In this document: positions 11,011 through 21,744 of the stretch, in pieces
Layout: each line of letters begins with the position of its first letter
Position numbering within the stretch: the stretch's first letter is position 1
From: Papio anubis
Taxonomy: Eukaryota; Chordata; Mammalia; Primates; Cercopithecidae
Assembly (NCBI RefSeq): GCF_008728515.1
Contig: NC_044977.1
Coordinates: 190,081,987-190,145,986, forward strand
Direction: 5' to 3'
DNA length: 64,000 nt
The notes under the pieces: generated by a model
What the model was told of the DNA's origin: nothing
Seen by the model: the letters and a program-made list of their open reading frames with translations, nothing else
The model's database searches: none
Made by a program: the position numbers and the translations under genes

Positions 11011-11999
11011 AGGTAAAGGGGGGAGTGCTGTGGAGACACCAGAACACCTCACGTCTGAATTTCAGGGATGTTAATGATTTTCTTAAAACCCCAAAACTCC
11101 TTTTTACAACTATCCTGAATTGCATAGCAACAGACAGCATCCCTGATCCCCACTGGTCCCATTCTCAAGAATCTTGAGCCTGATGATCGTGGAACTTTTT
11201 CCTCCCACGGGGCCTTACTGGGTGCAAAGGCCTTTCACCCGTGCTGTGTCGCACGGGACCGCAGCAGATCACCGTGAGGCAAGAAGGCAGAGAAGAACAT
11301 TGGGCCTCAGAGAACCGGAGACTCAGCCAAGATCACAGGGCCAGTCCGCGCTGGTGGTGGGAACTCAGGCTCCTGCAGCCAAAGACACTCTTTCTTCTGC
11401 ACGCTGGGGGCTCCCTGGAGGCACGGCAGACAGTGAGCAATGAGGCCAGTCCTGCACTCCACCGTCCACCGCCGAAAACGCTACAAGGACATTGGTGACG
11501 GCTGGCTGGGATGCCAGCTTCATGGTCAAAGTACCATCTCTTAGACGCATAAAACATCTAGCACAAAGGGATTTAAGTAAAATGACTGTTTTATAAAGGG
11601 ATATGTGTTTTAAAAGGGGGAAAAGAGTCAAGAGCTTTGTATTTCAAGTTTTGTGGAGCGCCAGTGGGTACCTTAACAGGTGACCTGCAAAATCCATGGC
11701 GGGCAGAGGCTTCTGGGCGTGAGGTTCACAGCGCTCAGGATCGAAGGGAATTAGAGCAACTTCAAAGTGAGATTCACGGGGTCTGGATGAGGTAAGAACT
11801 CTTCGAAGCATAGGGAAAATTAAAGCAATTGACAAGCATGAGGGAGAAGAAAAGATCACCTCTGCAGTCCACGTTCTTTCTCTGGGCCTAAGGCTTAAAG
11901 TTTAAAATAATAATAATAATAAGCTGGCATCTTGTTTTGATTTAAGTATGAAAAGCCGGTGTCTGCAGGCGGGCTGCCGAGCTAAGCGCTTTTCCTGCT
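11011..11999. other. Unique non-coding sequence
   Basis: Moderately GC-rich with several overlapping open frames of 70-100 codons on both strands, none recognisable. A MIR-like trace may lie at 11290-11380. There is a short (AAT)n at 11908-11922. Confidence 0.4.
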
Positions 12000-12300
12000 G
12001 GGGCACCCACGGAGGTGTTGTCAGAGGTGCGGGATAACTCGAAGCAGAGCCAGCCCAGCTGGGGGGCCGGACCCCCGTTTGAGTTTGCAACGCCGGCAGT
12101 TAGAAAAAGTGCCTCCAACTTGTAAACACAGCAAATTTGATCTGGAAGTCATTGAGAAAACATAAACACGGAGCCTCACGCAGTCATGTTTACACTGTCC
12201 CAGCCCTGGTGAAAGATGAGCTCGCTGTGGAAGGATTTTCTTTTTTTTTTTAAGGCGCTTCTCTTTTTAAAATAAAAATCCCAAGAAGTATGTATTGCCA
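12000..12300. promoter_or_regulatory. Candidate regulatory element with forkhead-motif cluster
   Basis: Repeat-free sequence with three forkhead-type cores within 75 bp: TGTAAACA (12121-12128), ATAAACA (12162-12168) and TGTTTAC (12187-12193, the reverse orientation). Motifs this short occur by chance, so function is inference only. Confidence 0.25.
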
Positions 12301-12589
12301 CCAAGACCAAAACCCCAACAGAGACCACGAGTGCATGAACAAGCGTTGCTTAAGCAGGTGACCGTCATAATGTCACATTTATTCGAGTTGTCTTCTGCAG
12401 TTGCAGAAACTCTGCTTTATCAAAAATCCATTGTTTTTGAGGTGGAAATTAACAGGACTGGAACCGCGTCTAAAACTATATCCTTAGTTAAGAATATGGT
12501 TTCATAACGATTTCCTGTTTCCCAAGTCCGTTCTAAATATGTAGTAACACGAACCAGGAATTTAGTCCAGTATCCCTTCATCCGACTGA
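12301..12589. other. Unique non-coding sequence
   Basis: AT-rich, no repeat recognised. The 70-codon frame at 12295-12507 has no recognisable domain. Confidence 0.4.
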
Positions 12590-12700
12590 TAAATACATGG
12601 AAGACACAGATGGAGGAAGGGACTTACTTAAGGTCACAGAGCTTGTTAGTGTCAAAGACAAAAATAGGACAGCGATTTCCTGGTTTCTACTAGTTCATTC
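12590..12700 (-). mobile_element. MIR SINE fragment
   Basis: GATAAATACATGGAAGACAC, then GGGACTTACTTAAGGTCACA, follows the reverse MIR core. Confidence 0.6.
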
Positions 12701-13539
12701 AGGACATGTCTCTTCCAGGAATTGCTAGTGACACTTTGGCCCAAGGGCGTTTATTAAACAGTGTGTTCTATATGGAGCAGGTATGGGCTTTATTTCACAA
12801 ACTTGGCATGAAAGAAATGCCACATGATTTTTCTTTAAAAAAAATTAACTCTGCTGAGGAGTCTCCAGGTCACTGGGGGGGTGAAGAAATTGACTAATTC
12901 AGTCATTAGTGAATAGGGCCTGTCCTGGAAGCAGCATCACCTACCTTGTGTGGTGGAAGGGACCAAGGTGTGGAAGTGGAGCAGCTTTAAGAAAGGCTCT
13001 GGTTTTCGGTCGCCACCGGCACACTGACTTCCTCACCACACTCCAGGGCCTCTGCAGGCCAGCAGAGGGTGTAGCCTCTGCAAGGATGGGGTCAGCAGCC
13101 TCTCCCTCCCCAAATTCTGCCTTCACCCCTGCAACCCTGGGAGGGAAGAGAGTAAGGCTTGGGATCCCCACACCATTCCTCTCTTAAGTCTGGAAGGACA
13201 GCTCCAGCCCACTTTTCCCTCCCTGCACCCAATTCTCCTTCTGTGCCCCCGCCTCTCTTGCTGCCTCCTTTCCTGGTTAGCGTAATCTTCTCTAAAGTAA
13301 GGCCAGCATGTAAGAGAGAAGTGCTTTGAGGAACTCCCACTTTCAGTCCTATCAAGCAATCCTGAGACAAGGAAACCCAAATGCCTAACAATAGAATTCT
13401 AAATTAATATCCCAATCAATTATTCTGCCACTTAGCTATGCCACCTTAACCATGCAGAATTCAAATTCAAATCCTTTTACAATGAAAACAATAATGCATT
13501 TGCACGTCTGACCATCCACAGGGCACGTTCATTCAACTC
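12701..13539. other. Unique non-coding sequence
   Basis: Overlapping frames of up to 99 codons on both strands (12909-13391) show no family signature. There is a C/T-rich patch near 13180-13270. Confidence 0.4.
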
Positions 13540-13650
13540 ACCCACTCCTTTCATCCTCAAACACTGCAAAGTAGGTCTTTGTCACCCCATTTTACAGATG
13601 AGGAGACCAAGGATTCATGAAGGGATGAGGTATTTGTAGTGACTTTTTCC
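13540..13650 (-). mobile_element. MIR SINE fragment
   Basis: Contains CCCCATTTTACAGATGAGGA and the following ACCAAGGATTCATGAAGGGA, the reverse MIR core. Confidence 0.75.
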
Positions 13651-14165
13651 TGGTCCTAAAAAGAGGATGGCAAGCCATGTGTGTTAGATATCCCCTGAAC
13701 TTGGCCAACTTTCAATAAATCCACACTTGATCCCACTCCATGATACCTTTCCTCTTTCACTGCCAAACGGCCTGATGAACTTAGCTGAAGCTACCAGATA
13801 CAACTTTCAACATCCTTCTGGGTGGATCCTCCTAGTTTTTGTTCACTCAGCTTCAAGGTTAAAAAAAACAAGCAAAAAAAAGACCAAAGATCATAAACAA
13901 TCTCGCCACTTTTCGTGCCTCCTCAGCATTTGTAAGTTTTGGGGAAAAATCCAGTGAATGATAAAAAGAATTGTTTACATTCTCGAAGGCAATTTGGTTG
14001 AGGTCCTTGCGCCCTGGTGCCAAGACTTCTGAGACTCTCGGTCTCTATTTGTCCCCATGCCTGATTTCTGGCCTGATTGGCACCTACAGAAAAGGCTCTG
14101 ACGTTCAGTGGCACCAACTTCCTCATCTCCCTGGAGAAACAGGCTACAAACCCACGAGAGCATCC
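13651..14165. other. Unique non-coding sequence
   Basis: No repeat recognised apart from an A-rich patch near 13860-13885. Confidence 0.4.
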
Positions 14166-14322
14166 AGTGCGTCCAGTCACTCAGCAAACATTCATGGAGA
14201 AGCTACTGTGTGCCAGGCATTGTTCTAGGCATGGAGGGATACAGTCACAAACAAAGCCAAGTCCCTGCCCTACGGAACTCCTGGGGGGAGGGGATGCACA
14301 CAACAGACATTAAATAACCATA
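14166..14322 (-). mobile_element. L2 LINE, 3' end
   Basis: CAGCAAACATTCATGGAGAA, CTACTGTGTGCCAGGCATTG and AGTCCCTGCC follow the reverse complement of the L2 3' terminus. Confidence 0.85.
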
Positions 14323-14325
14323 ATA

Positions 14326-14462
14326 AATAATACTTCAGATGACGATATGTGATATGAGGAAATAATATTTCAGATGATGATACGTGGTATGAATAAATAA
14401 TATTTCAGATGATATGTGGTATGAATAAATAATGTTTCAGATGACGGTATGTGGTATGAAGA
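14326..14462 (+). repeat. Minisatellite, four units of about 35 bp
   Basis: Units at 14326-14360, 14361-14395, 14396-14427 and 14428-14462 share AATAAT(A/G)(C/T)TTCAGATGA...TATGTG(A/G)TATGA. The third lacks three bases. Divergence between units is low. It lies at the end of the L2 fragment. Confidence 0.95.
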
Positions 14463-14969
14463 AAATACAGCAGGGGAAGGGGATGCCCTACGGAAAAGCA
14501 GCCTTTCCAGGAGTGCTTAGGACAATGGCTGCAAAAATTCACGCACTGCTAACGCCACTTCATCTCCCTTTACCAGTTTTGCAAGCAGGCAGGAAATATG
14601 AGATCGTCGGCATAAGCGTGCCCTGAAAGATGTCAAAGGCTGGCTCCATCCTCAAAAGCACTGCAACACTGAGGTCGTCTGGCCCAGGGCAGGCGAGCGT
14701 GGGGGACGCAGCTCTGGGTGGGTAGTCGGCAGCCCTGACCTTTGTTTCCCGATCTGCCACCCAGGCTCAGTATGCCCTTCACCACATCCCTTCACCTCGC
14801 TGGATCCTCTGTACAATGGAATACAGCAGGTTGAGAGTTTCCTCTTTCCAGCCATCATTTTCTCCTAGCGCCATATTCTCTCAGACTTTTATTCCACATA
14901 GTCACTTTATTTTGGGCTTAAGTAGGTTAATTTAGAAAAATGTCCCAAAGGGAGGGTGGATAGACTGCA
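14463..14969. other. Unique non-coding sequence
   Basis: No repeat recognised. Short frames only. Confidence 0.4.
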
Positions 14970-15066
14970 GGAGTTCGAGGTGGAGATTGTTCCACCACAT
15001 ACCAGTCTGGGCAACAGAGCAAGAGCCTCCTTCAAAAAAAAAAAAAAGAAGAAGAAGAAGAGAAAA
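14970..15066 (+). mobile_element. Alu fragment (right-arm end)
   Basis: CAGGAGTTCGAGGTGGAGAT, then CCAGTCTGGGCAACAGAGCA and an A/AAG tail. It looks like a left-arm block joined to the right-arm end across an internal deletion. Confidence 0.7.
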
Positions 15067-15498
15067 AAACAACCTAAAGAGTGGCTCGCAGACCTGGTCA
15101 AAGATCTGCCTGAGGAAGAAATGATGATTCCTTCTCCAGCAGAAAATGAGAGTGGCCATCTAGAAATCAGAGCTAAGCCTTTGCACACACTTTATCTGAG
15201 AGAGAAAATTTGAAAATATAACCAAGAGAATTTTGGAAAAGAACAATAAATGGAATCTTGTTTACTTACTTACAGCTTACTATACAGCTATAGGAAGCTG
15301 CCTATCATTTTGAATCATATTCGTGTCTTGGTGTGGGAAGAGGCAAGTAGATCAATGCATTGAAGTGCTTCCATGACAGCTGGTAAACAGCTACTGCCCC
15401 AAACTCTCACAGTGTGTTCTGCTGACCCAGCCACCTTGGTCTCTCCCTTGGGACCCCTGACTCCTCACCCTCCAGCTATTGAAGACTAACACCTGGGA
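15067..15498. other. Unique non-coding sequence
   Basis: No repeat recognised. Confidence 0.4.
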
Positions 15499-15794
15499 GC
15501 TGGGCGCGGTGGCTCACATCCGTAATCCCAGCACTTTGGGAAGCCGAGGCGGGTGGATCACAAGGTCAGGAGATCGAGACCATCCTGGCTAACATGGTGA
15601 AACCCCGTCTCTACTAAAAATACAAAAAATTAGCCAGGCGTGGTGGCGGGCACCTGTAGTCCCAGCTACTCGGGAGGCTGAGGCAGGAGAATGGCGTGAA
15701 CCCAGGAGGCGGAGTTTGCAGCGAGCTGAGATCGTGCCACTGCACTCCAGTCTGGGCGACACAGTGAGACTCCGTCTCAAAAAAAAGAAAAAAA
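15499..15794 (+). mobile_element. AluY-type SINE
   Basis: Left arm reads AGATCGAGACCATCCTGGCT and the right arm has AATGGCGTGAACCC, both AluY-type. The probable TSD (AGACTAACACCTGG at about 15483 against AGACCACCATCTGG at 15795) is imperfect. Among the younger elements of the window. Confidence 0.93.
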
Positions 15795-15944
15795 AGACCA
15801 CCATCTGGCTCAGCAGGGACCCCCTGGACCCTACTTCAGCACCTCAGGCTGATGGCTGACTCTGCACTGACCTGCAGACACTGCTCAGTCTGTGTGTTAT
15901 CTCACCGCTGAGCACCCTCAGACTCTCTTAGTGGTGGTTTGTCC

Positions 15945-16175
15945 TTTGAGAGTATGATTTGGCAGTTTCTATGAAAATAAAACTATGCATACCCTTCAGC
16001 CCAGCAATTCCACTTCCCATCAGTTTTTCTACAAATATTTCCATATGCAAAAAAGCTGTACAACAATTTTTATTGCAGTAGTTTAATAACAAAAAAGGAA
16101 GCAACAACAGAAACAAGCTTATAGTCCAACAATGAAGGCCCGGTCAAATAATAGTCTATCCACCGAAGGCTGCAC
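15945..16175 (+). mobile_element. L1M-type LINE-1 fragment
   Basis: CCAGCAATTCCACTTCCCAT, ATTGCAGTAG and GGTCAAATAATAGTCTATCC are the diverged old-L1 ORF2/3' pattern. Confidence 0.75.
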
Positions 16176-17474
16176 GGCTACTTCAGTGAGGCTCCCCACA
16201 CCAACATCCTTCAGTGACCCACCAATTCACTGGCTTAGTTAATGGAGAAGTCCAGAATAGAGAGGGTCTCGGGTTCTGTTCTGTCAGTCCTCTGCTGCGT
16301 TGATTATTCTCTTAGCTCTCCTCTTCTCTGTGTGTCACCCTCATCCTTTGTTGGCCTCTCTCATCTATGGTGGTTCCAGGCCTGTCATCAGCACATGGCA
16401 CAGCTCAGAGTGAGTCGGAGGGATCTTCTCTCCTACAGTTACATCCTGGGCTGCAGTGGGATTGGAGCTGTCCTGGGCTCATTGCTGAGGTTTCCACCTA
16501 CCAGGGCCCGCCCCTAGAGCTGCTGAGGAGGTCAACCCCACCCAGATTCCAAGGCTGCTCCCCAAGGGGAAAGGGGCAGAGTGGATGGGTGTGGGTTGGG
16601 GACGGGGGAACCACCCAGTTTGGCTTGCCGGTTTGGTGACCATGTTCTAGAAAGCTGCCCTAAACTCACTGAGGGAAAAGGATGGATGGGGAACAAGAGT
16701 GGATGGAAACAGGAAGACAAGTTAGGAGGCGGTTGCTATGGTGCTGACCAGAAAGGGAGAAGCGCAGAGAGTCACAAGGTGCGATCGGCAGGGCTTAGGG
16801 CTGGATCACCAACTAAACTGCATTGGGAGGACTGACAGAGGTTTCAACAAAGCCAAGACCAGGGTGCAAAATTTAAGGGAATGTCGAAAAACTCAGTAAT
16901 CAAGATACAGAATATTTCAATGCAATATTTTTTACAATAAAAATGAATCCAAACATTTATGATGTATGAAATATTAAAAATTCACATAAAGACGGAATCT
17001 ATGACTAGGCATTTTCCTTTTTGGCCTCAGTCTCCAAAGTGCCTCGGCATGGCACTCACTGAAGGATGACCCCCACATTACAAAATTGTGGTGCTTAAAA
17101 AATGTTAGTGGGATAAAGAATTGGTTTGAGGTAGAAGTTGGTGGGCTTTATTTTAGCTGTTACAGGTATGTTCAGGCCTCTTAAACTGCAGCTGAGATCC
17201 ATTTAGCATAGGAATAAAAAACAGTTCCTGAGATTGTGTGATCAGAGAGGGAAAAGAGAATTTTAGCTCAACACGGAGACCACCTAATTCACTGTCTTCT
17301 CAAAATGCACTGTACCCGTCACTTAGCTTCCCCACATCAGATGGAATGTGGCAGGAGGGAATTCCAGGAAAGAGCCCACTGCATAAGCAATGTAAGTCAT
17401 GGATTACACCATCCCAGATCTCCAGCCAGGTGCCTGTGACAGTCATATAATCACACTCTTGTATTCATTAATTC
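16176..17474. other. Unique non-coding sequence
   Basis: No repeat family recognised. The stretch 16880-17010 is AT-rich. Frames of up to 91 codons near 16242-16639 are unsupported. Confidence 0.4.
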
Positions 17475-17577
17475 ACCAATTGCCCCTCCTCCTTCCACTC
17501 TTCCTTCCTCCTCCTCCCCCTGCTCTTCCTCTTCCTCCTGCTCCCCCCTTCTCTTCCTCGTCCTCCTCCCATGCCTC
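17475..17577 (+). repeat. Pyrimidine tract (CCT/CTT)n
   Basis: About 100 bases that are nearly pure C and T. Confidence 0.9.
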
Positions 17578-17639
17578 AGGATGTGGAGTTAAGAAATGAT
17601 GATGATGATATCGGTGAGAAGGTGGAGGACAACAACATG

Positions 17640-17740
17640 CAGGATGAGAAAAAACAAAAAGGCTGAGAAGAAGAAAGGAAAGAAAAGAAAAACAAAGAAG
17701 AGAAAAAAGAGAAGGGAGGAAGAGAAGAAACAGGAAACAC
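17640..17740 (+). repeat. Purine tract (GAA/GAAA)n
   Basis: About 100 bases that are nearly pure A and G, starting about 60 bases after the pyrimidine tract. Confidence 0.9.
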
Positions 17741-17883
17741 TACTAAGTAGGGTTTTTAAAATTATGAGCAAACTATTTTATGTGAATTTTAGAGTTGAAA
17801 ACTGTTCTCCTCTCCCACTGCAGACAACGGTGGCAAACCTGAAGAATGATCACAGATTGAGCAACAACTGTTTTCTTTCTTTT

Positions 17884-18179
17884 TTGTTTGTTTGTTTGAG
17901 ACAGAGTCTCGCGCTGTCGCCCAGGCTGAAGTGCGGTGGCGTGACCTCAGCTCACTGCAACCTCCGCCTCCTGGGTTCAAGCGATTCTCCTGCCTCAGCC
18001 TCCCAAATAGCTGGGATTACAGGCATGCACCTCTACGCCTGGCTAATTTTTGTATTTTTAGTAGAGGCGATGTTTCACTATGTTGGCCAGGCTGGTCTCA
18101 AACTCCTGAACTCAAGTGATCCGCCCGCCTTGGCCTCCCAAAGTGCTGAGATTACAGGTATGAGCCACTGCGCCCAGCC
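17884..18179 (-). mobile_element. AluS SINE
   Basis: Full-length antisense Alu flanked by an exact 15-bp TSD, TGTTTTCTTTCTTTT (17869-17883 and 18180-18194). Confidence 0.95.
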
Positions 18180-18194
18180 TGTTTTCTTTCTTTT

Positions 18195-18798
18195 GTAGTG
18201 AGGAAAGAGGCATAAGTCTAAGGCTTATATAGCTGCCCTCAGCTGATGCTCGCAACAGGCACACTAGCTAGAGGAGCAGGAGGTGTTTCCTGTGCAGAGC
18301 TGGCATTTGCATCGAGCCCCACAACTCCACAGCTTGGCTCTATAGATGCTCATTAAGTTCCAGGGAATAAAAGTATTATAAAGACCAGTGGCTAGAGGAA
18401 ATAACTGCTATCTTTTCTTTAAAAGAAAGAAGAAAAAGTCCATCAGTAATGATATCACTGCTACCTTGAATCTCAAATTTAGCTATAACAATGGGTCTTA
18501 GACAAAAGACATGGCCTGGAGGACTGAGCCAGATGGAGCAAGCTGGGCAAGGAACAGAGTTTCTTCCAAGTGAGGCTCCTGAACTGCGAATGTGGTCACC
18601 AGAAGAGGCAACTTCCCTGTAAATTCAAAGTGTGCTGGCATTTGAATGAACATCGCCAGGGACCACTCCTGGGCCCTGGAGTCTCAATCACCATGACCAG
18701 CAGCCCCTGAGGAGGAACTGTTTTCACCCAGCGGCTAGGAATTGTCCCAGTCCCTCAGTGGGCCAAAGAGGAGGCCTTTTCAGGGGAAAGCCAGTGCA
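18195..18798. other. Unique non-coding sequence
   Basis: No repeat recognised with confidence. Confidence 0.4.
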
Positions 18799-18904
18799 TT
18801 TGTGTCTGTGCCTTGTCTTGTAAAGAATCATTTCAAGTTGAAATTATTTTTAATTAAAACAATAAAATCCCACTGGTATACTTTTGATGGCACAAGTTTG
18901 CACT
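18799..18904 (+). repeat. Local duplication, copy A
   Basis: About 106 bp that recurs in direct orientation at 19999-20103 with roughly 90% identity, including a 30-bp block with no differences starting at TGTAAAGAATCATTTCAAG. AT-rich and contains an AATAAA. Confidence 0.9.
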
Positions 18905-19065
18905 GACTAGCCTTGAATCTGGAGTCAGGAGGCCCCTTCCGCTAATTTATTGGATGACCTTGGGCAGATTACATCCTCTTTCTGGAACTCAGTTTTCACA
19001 TCTATAAATTAGGGAGAGTATAGATAATAGAATGTAGACCCCCTTTGGTTCCCAGATATAGATGC
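18905..19065 (+). mobile_element. MIR SINE
   Basis: GAATCTGGAGTCAGGAGGCC, GGATGACCTTGGGCAGATTA and CTCAGTTTTCACATCTATAA follow the forward MIR. It starts directly after duplication copy A. Confidence 0.85.
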
Positions 19066-19279
19066 ATCAACGTGCTATAAGAGATTTTCACCAAGCAGGA
19101 GAAGGAGGTGGGGACAGTTAAGTACATTTCCTGGGTCAACCCCCAGATTCTGATTCCATAGGTCCAGGAAACTCCGGGCCTCTGCTGACAACCAGCTGTT
19201 AAGTAATGTTCAGTAATCCCTGGACTGAAATGGCCTCTGCAGCCCCTTCTGGCCCAGGAAAGCCGGGAACAACCACTAA
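19066..19279. other. Unique non-coding sequence, possible MITE trace
   Basis: CCAGATTCTGATTCCATAGG (19144-19163) resembles the core of hAT-Charlie MITEs, but the match is too short to call. Confidence 0.35.
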
Positions 19280-19998
19280 AAAAAGATAACTATAAATTAC
19301 ATCAAAGTCATTTGGGGATAGAACTTTCTTTTAAATGACGTGTAAAAGGAGGGCAGCACGGCTCACAGATTTCAGAAAGATTTCAAAAAGTACCACTCCT
19401 GATAGGAAATGCAATCTACATAAATAAACGAAAGGAAAAAGGCCTTTTTTTCCCCTTTAATTTCCCCTCAACTTTAACACCTTAAGTTTCTGCAGGAAGG
19501 GTAGCAGGGGCAGAGAGTGAGGGAAGTCTATCTCCCGGACGATTCCTTAAAGTGATTGATTGTAGAGGTCACAATAGTCCCTGTTTGGGCCTGTTACAGT
19601 TTGCTAAGCTCCACTAAGCTTAGGCATTAGGAGATCCTTCATTGGAACATTTGTGTTGAAGGGAGGAGGAGGAGGAGGAGGGGAGGAAGAAGCTGCCACT
19701 GCTTTGTTTTTAGCTCTAGAGCTGCCTGAGGCCTGGTCTCAATCCTGGGACACGGTTCTGTTTGTCTTCCTTTTCTATTCAAGTTGCTGCTGTTCCAGGC
19801 GTTCTCTGCCCCATTGCTCAGTGTTTGTTTATGGCAGCGAAGTAGAAAATTGTAATGTCTGTAATTGTTATTGGTTTGCTGATTGTGTGACCACCTGGTT
19901 TGCTGGATTCCGGACAAAGGCAGTAAATCCTCCTTTAAGGCTAAAGCTGTGTACTTTAGGAGGAGGAAGAAGAGAAGGGGAAGTTTGGAGGTCTTGTG
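19280..19998. promoter_or_regulatory. Candidate conserved non-coding element (unproven)
   Basis: About 700 bp free of recognisable repeats except a (GGA)n at 19660-19682. Contains clustered short motifs such as TGTTTATGG, ATTGTTATTGG and GGACAAAGG. A 140-codon plus frame at 19653-20075 overlaps a 130-codon minus frame and ends in copy B of the duplication. Neither looks like a real protein. Confidence 0.25.
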
Positions 19999-20103
19999 TT
20001 TGTGTTTGTGCATTGTTTTGTAAAGAATCATTTCAAGTTGAAATTATTTTAATTGAAACAATAAAACCCTGCTAGTACATTTTTGATGGCACAAGTTTGC
20101 ACT
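19999..20103 (+). repeat. Local duplication, copy B
   Basis: Direct copy of 18799-18904, about 1.2 kb downstream. The flanks are unrelated apart from a shared short AGGAGGCC shortly after each copy. Confidence 0.9.
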
Positions 20104-20698
20104 AGAAGGAGGCCTTCTTTTTTTTTTTTGCAATGAAATGCCCTGAAACTGAGGAATTCCTCAATAAACAACTTCATACTTGATTTGCTGTGTATGAAGT
20201 TGGATGTGCAGTTTCCAGATGTTTTCCAAAAGGCCCTGTGCTCTGAGGTACACAGACTGCTTCGAGACATCCCTCTGGTCTGCAGAGATCCCACAGCTGT
20301 TTTAGTAAAACATTATTTTCTTTTAATTTCATAAAATGCCACATTCAACACGCACCTTTCATCCAGAGAGACCCTAAGATGTTCAAAGGATTCAGAATTA
20401 CCCACCCATCCCCCACCCTCTGGAGTCACACACAGAAAACATTTAACATCTGTCCTGCTGTACCACCCAACAGTTTTAAACGGAAGGAAGATGTGTTTCT
20501 TGCACTAAATGACCAGAGGAATTTTCAAAGTAGAGCTCAGTTACCTGGGTTGGTCAGGACGTCACTGCAGGAAAACTTTTCTTTTTCTCAAAGCACTGAG
20601 GCACAATGAATGAGCAGCCAGCCCTTCCCCTGCCTCTTGCCCCAGAGATGGTACTCCAAGCAATACCGGTTTCTAGCACTCAGCTGGCTCTGATGTGG
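20104..20698. other. Unique non-coding sequence
   Basis: Contains a T-run at 20119-20130. No repeat recognised. Confidence 0.4.
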
Positions 20699-20715
20699 TT
20701 AATAATAATAATATT

Positions 20716-20996
20716 GTCCAGGCACAGTGGCTTATGCTGTAATCCCAGCACTTGGGGAGGCCGAAGCGGGCAGATCATCTGAGGTTAGGAGTTCGAGACC
20801 AGCCTGGCCAATATGGTGAAACCTCATCTCTATTAATAATACAAAAATTAGCTGGGCCTGGTGGTGCACGCCTATAATCCCAGCTATTCAGGAGGCTGAG
20901 GCAGGGGAATCTCCTGAACCTGGGTGGAGGTTGCAGTGAGCCAAGATTGTGCCATTGTATTCCAGCCTGGTGACAATAGCGAAACTCTATCTCCAG
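20716..20996 (+). mobile_element. AluS SINE flanked by (AAT)n
   Basis: Complete, fairly diverged Alu with AGTTCGAGACCAGCCTGGCC. (AAT)n tracts lie on both sides (20699-20715 and 20998-21020). Confidence 0.92.
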
Positions 20997-21021
20997 ATTA
21001 AATAATAATAATAATAATATT

Positions 21022-21288
21022 ACAGTTGGCTCCACTGAGTGCTTACAATCTACCAGACCTTGAGTCCAATGCTTAATGTACATGGTTTCATTTAATTCTA
21101 ATAAAATAGCAACTTTATTGGGTGAATACTGTTACTATCCTGATTTTATAGAAGAAAAAAAACTTATGAGGCTCAGAGAGTTAGTTCAGTTGTTGAGTCA
21201 AAGATCACGAAGCCAGGAAGTTAGAATTTAAACCCCGTTTTGTCTGCCATGCATCCATGCTATTTGTCACCATGCCTCACTCATCCTG
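21022..21288 (-). mobile_element. MIR SINE, near full length
   Basis: Reverse MIR from GAGTGCTTACAATCTACCAG through GATTTTATAGAAG...GAGGCTCAGAGAG to the 5' end. Confidence 0.8.
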
Positions 21289-21385
21289 ATGCTACAAGGT
21301 GCTGAGGTATGTCCCCCGATATAGTGCGTCTTACGAAGAACCTGTTATGTACCGAGTTGTGGGTTAGGATCAGAAGTGGGGAGGA

Positions 21386-21621
21386 GGCTGGGCACGGTGG
21401 CTCATGCCTGTAATCCCAGCACTTTGAGAGGCCGAGGCGGGCAGGTCACCTGAGGTCAGGAGTTCAAGACCAGCCTGGCCCAAATGGTGAAATCCTGTCC
21501 CTATTAAAAATACAGAAATTAGCCAGGTGTGGTGGTGAGCAGCGGTGAGCCAAGATCACACCACAGCACTCTAGCCTGGGCAACAACAGCGAAACTCTGT
21601 CTCAAAAAAGAAAAAAAAAAA
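21386..21621 (+). mobile_element. AluS SINE with internal deletion
   Basis: The left arm is intact. The sequence jumps from the start of the right arm (GTGGTGGTGAGCA) to GGTGAGCCAAGATC, losing about 70 bp. Confidence 0.92.
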
Positions 21622-21744
21622 GTGTTTAAGAGAATAACCAAGAATAACCAATCCTACCCTTACAGAGCTCACTAACAAGGTGATCCGTTGCCCCAGTGTG
21701 CCTCAGACTGTCCCAGCTTTAGTATCCAGAGTCCTGTATCCCAC

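Noticed and set aside
14326..14462. CRISPR-like array
   Set aside because: Units are head-to-tail without spacers and the DNA is mammalian; it is a minisatellite.
17596..18198. 200-codon plus-strand frame, Lys-rich start
   Set aside because: The Lys/Glu part is the purine tract and the rest is antisense Alu.
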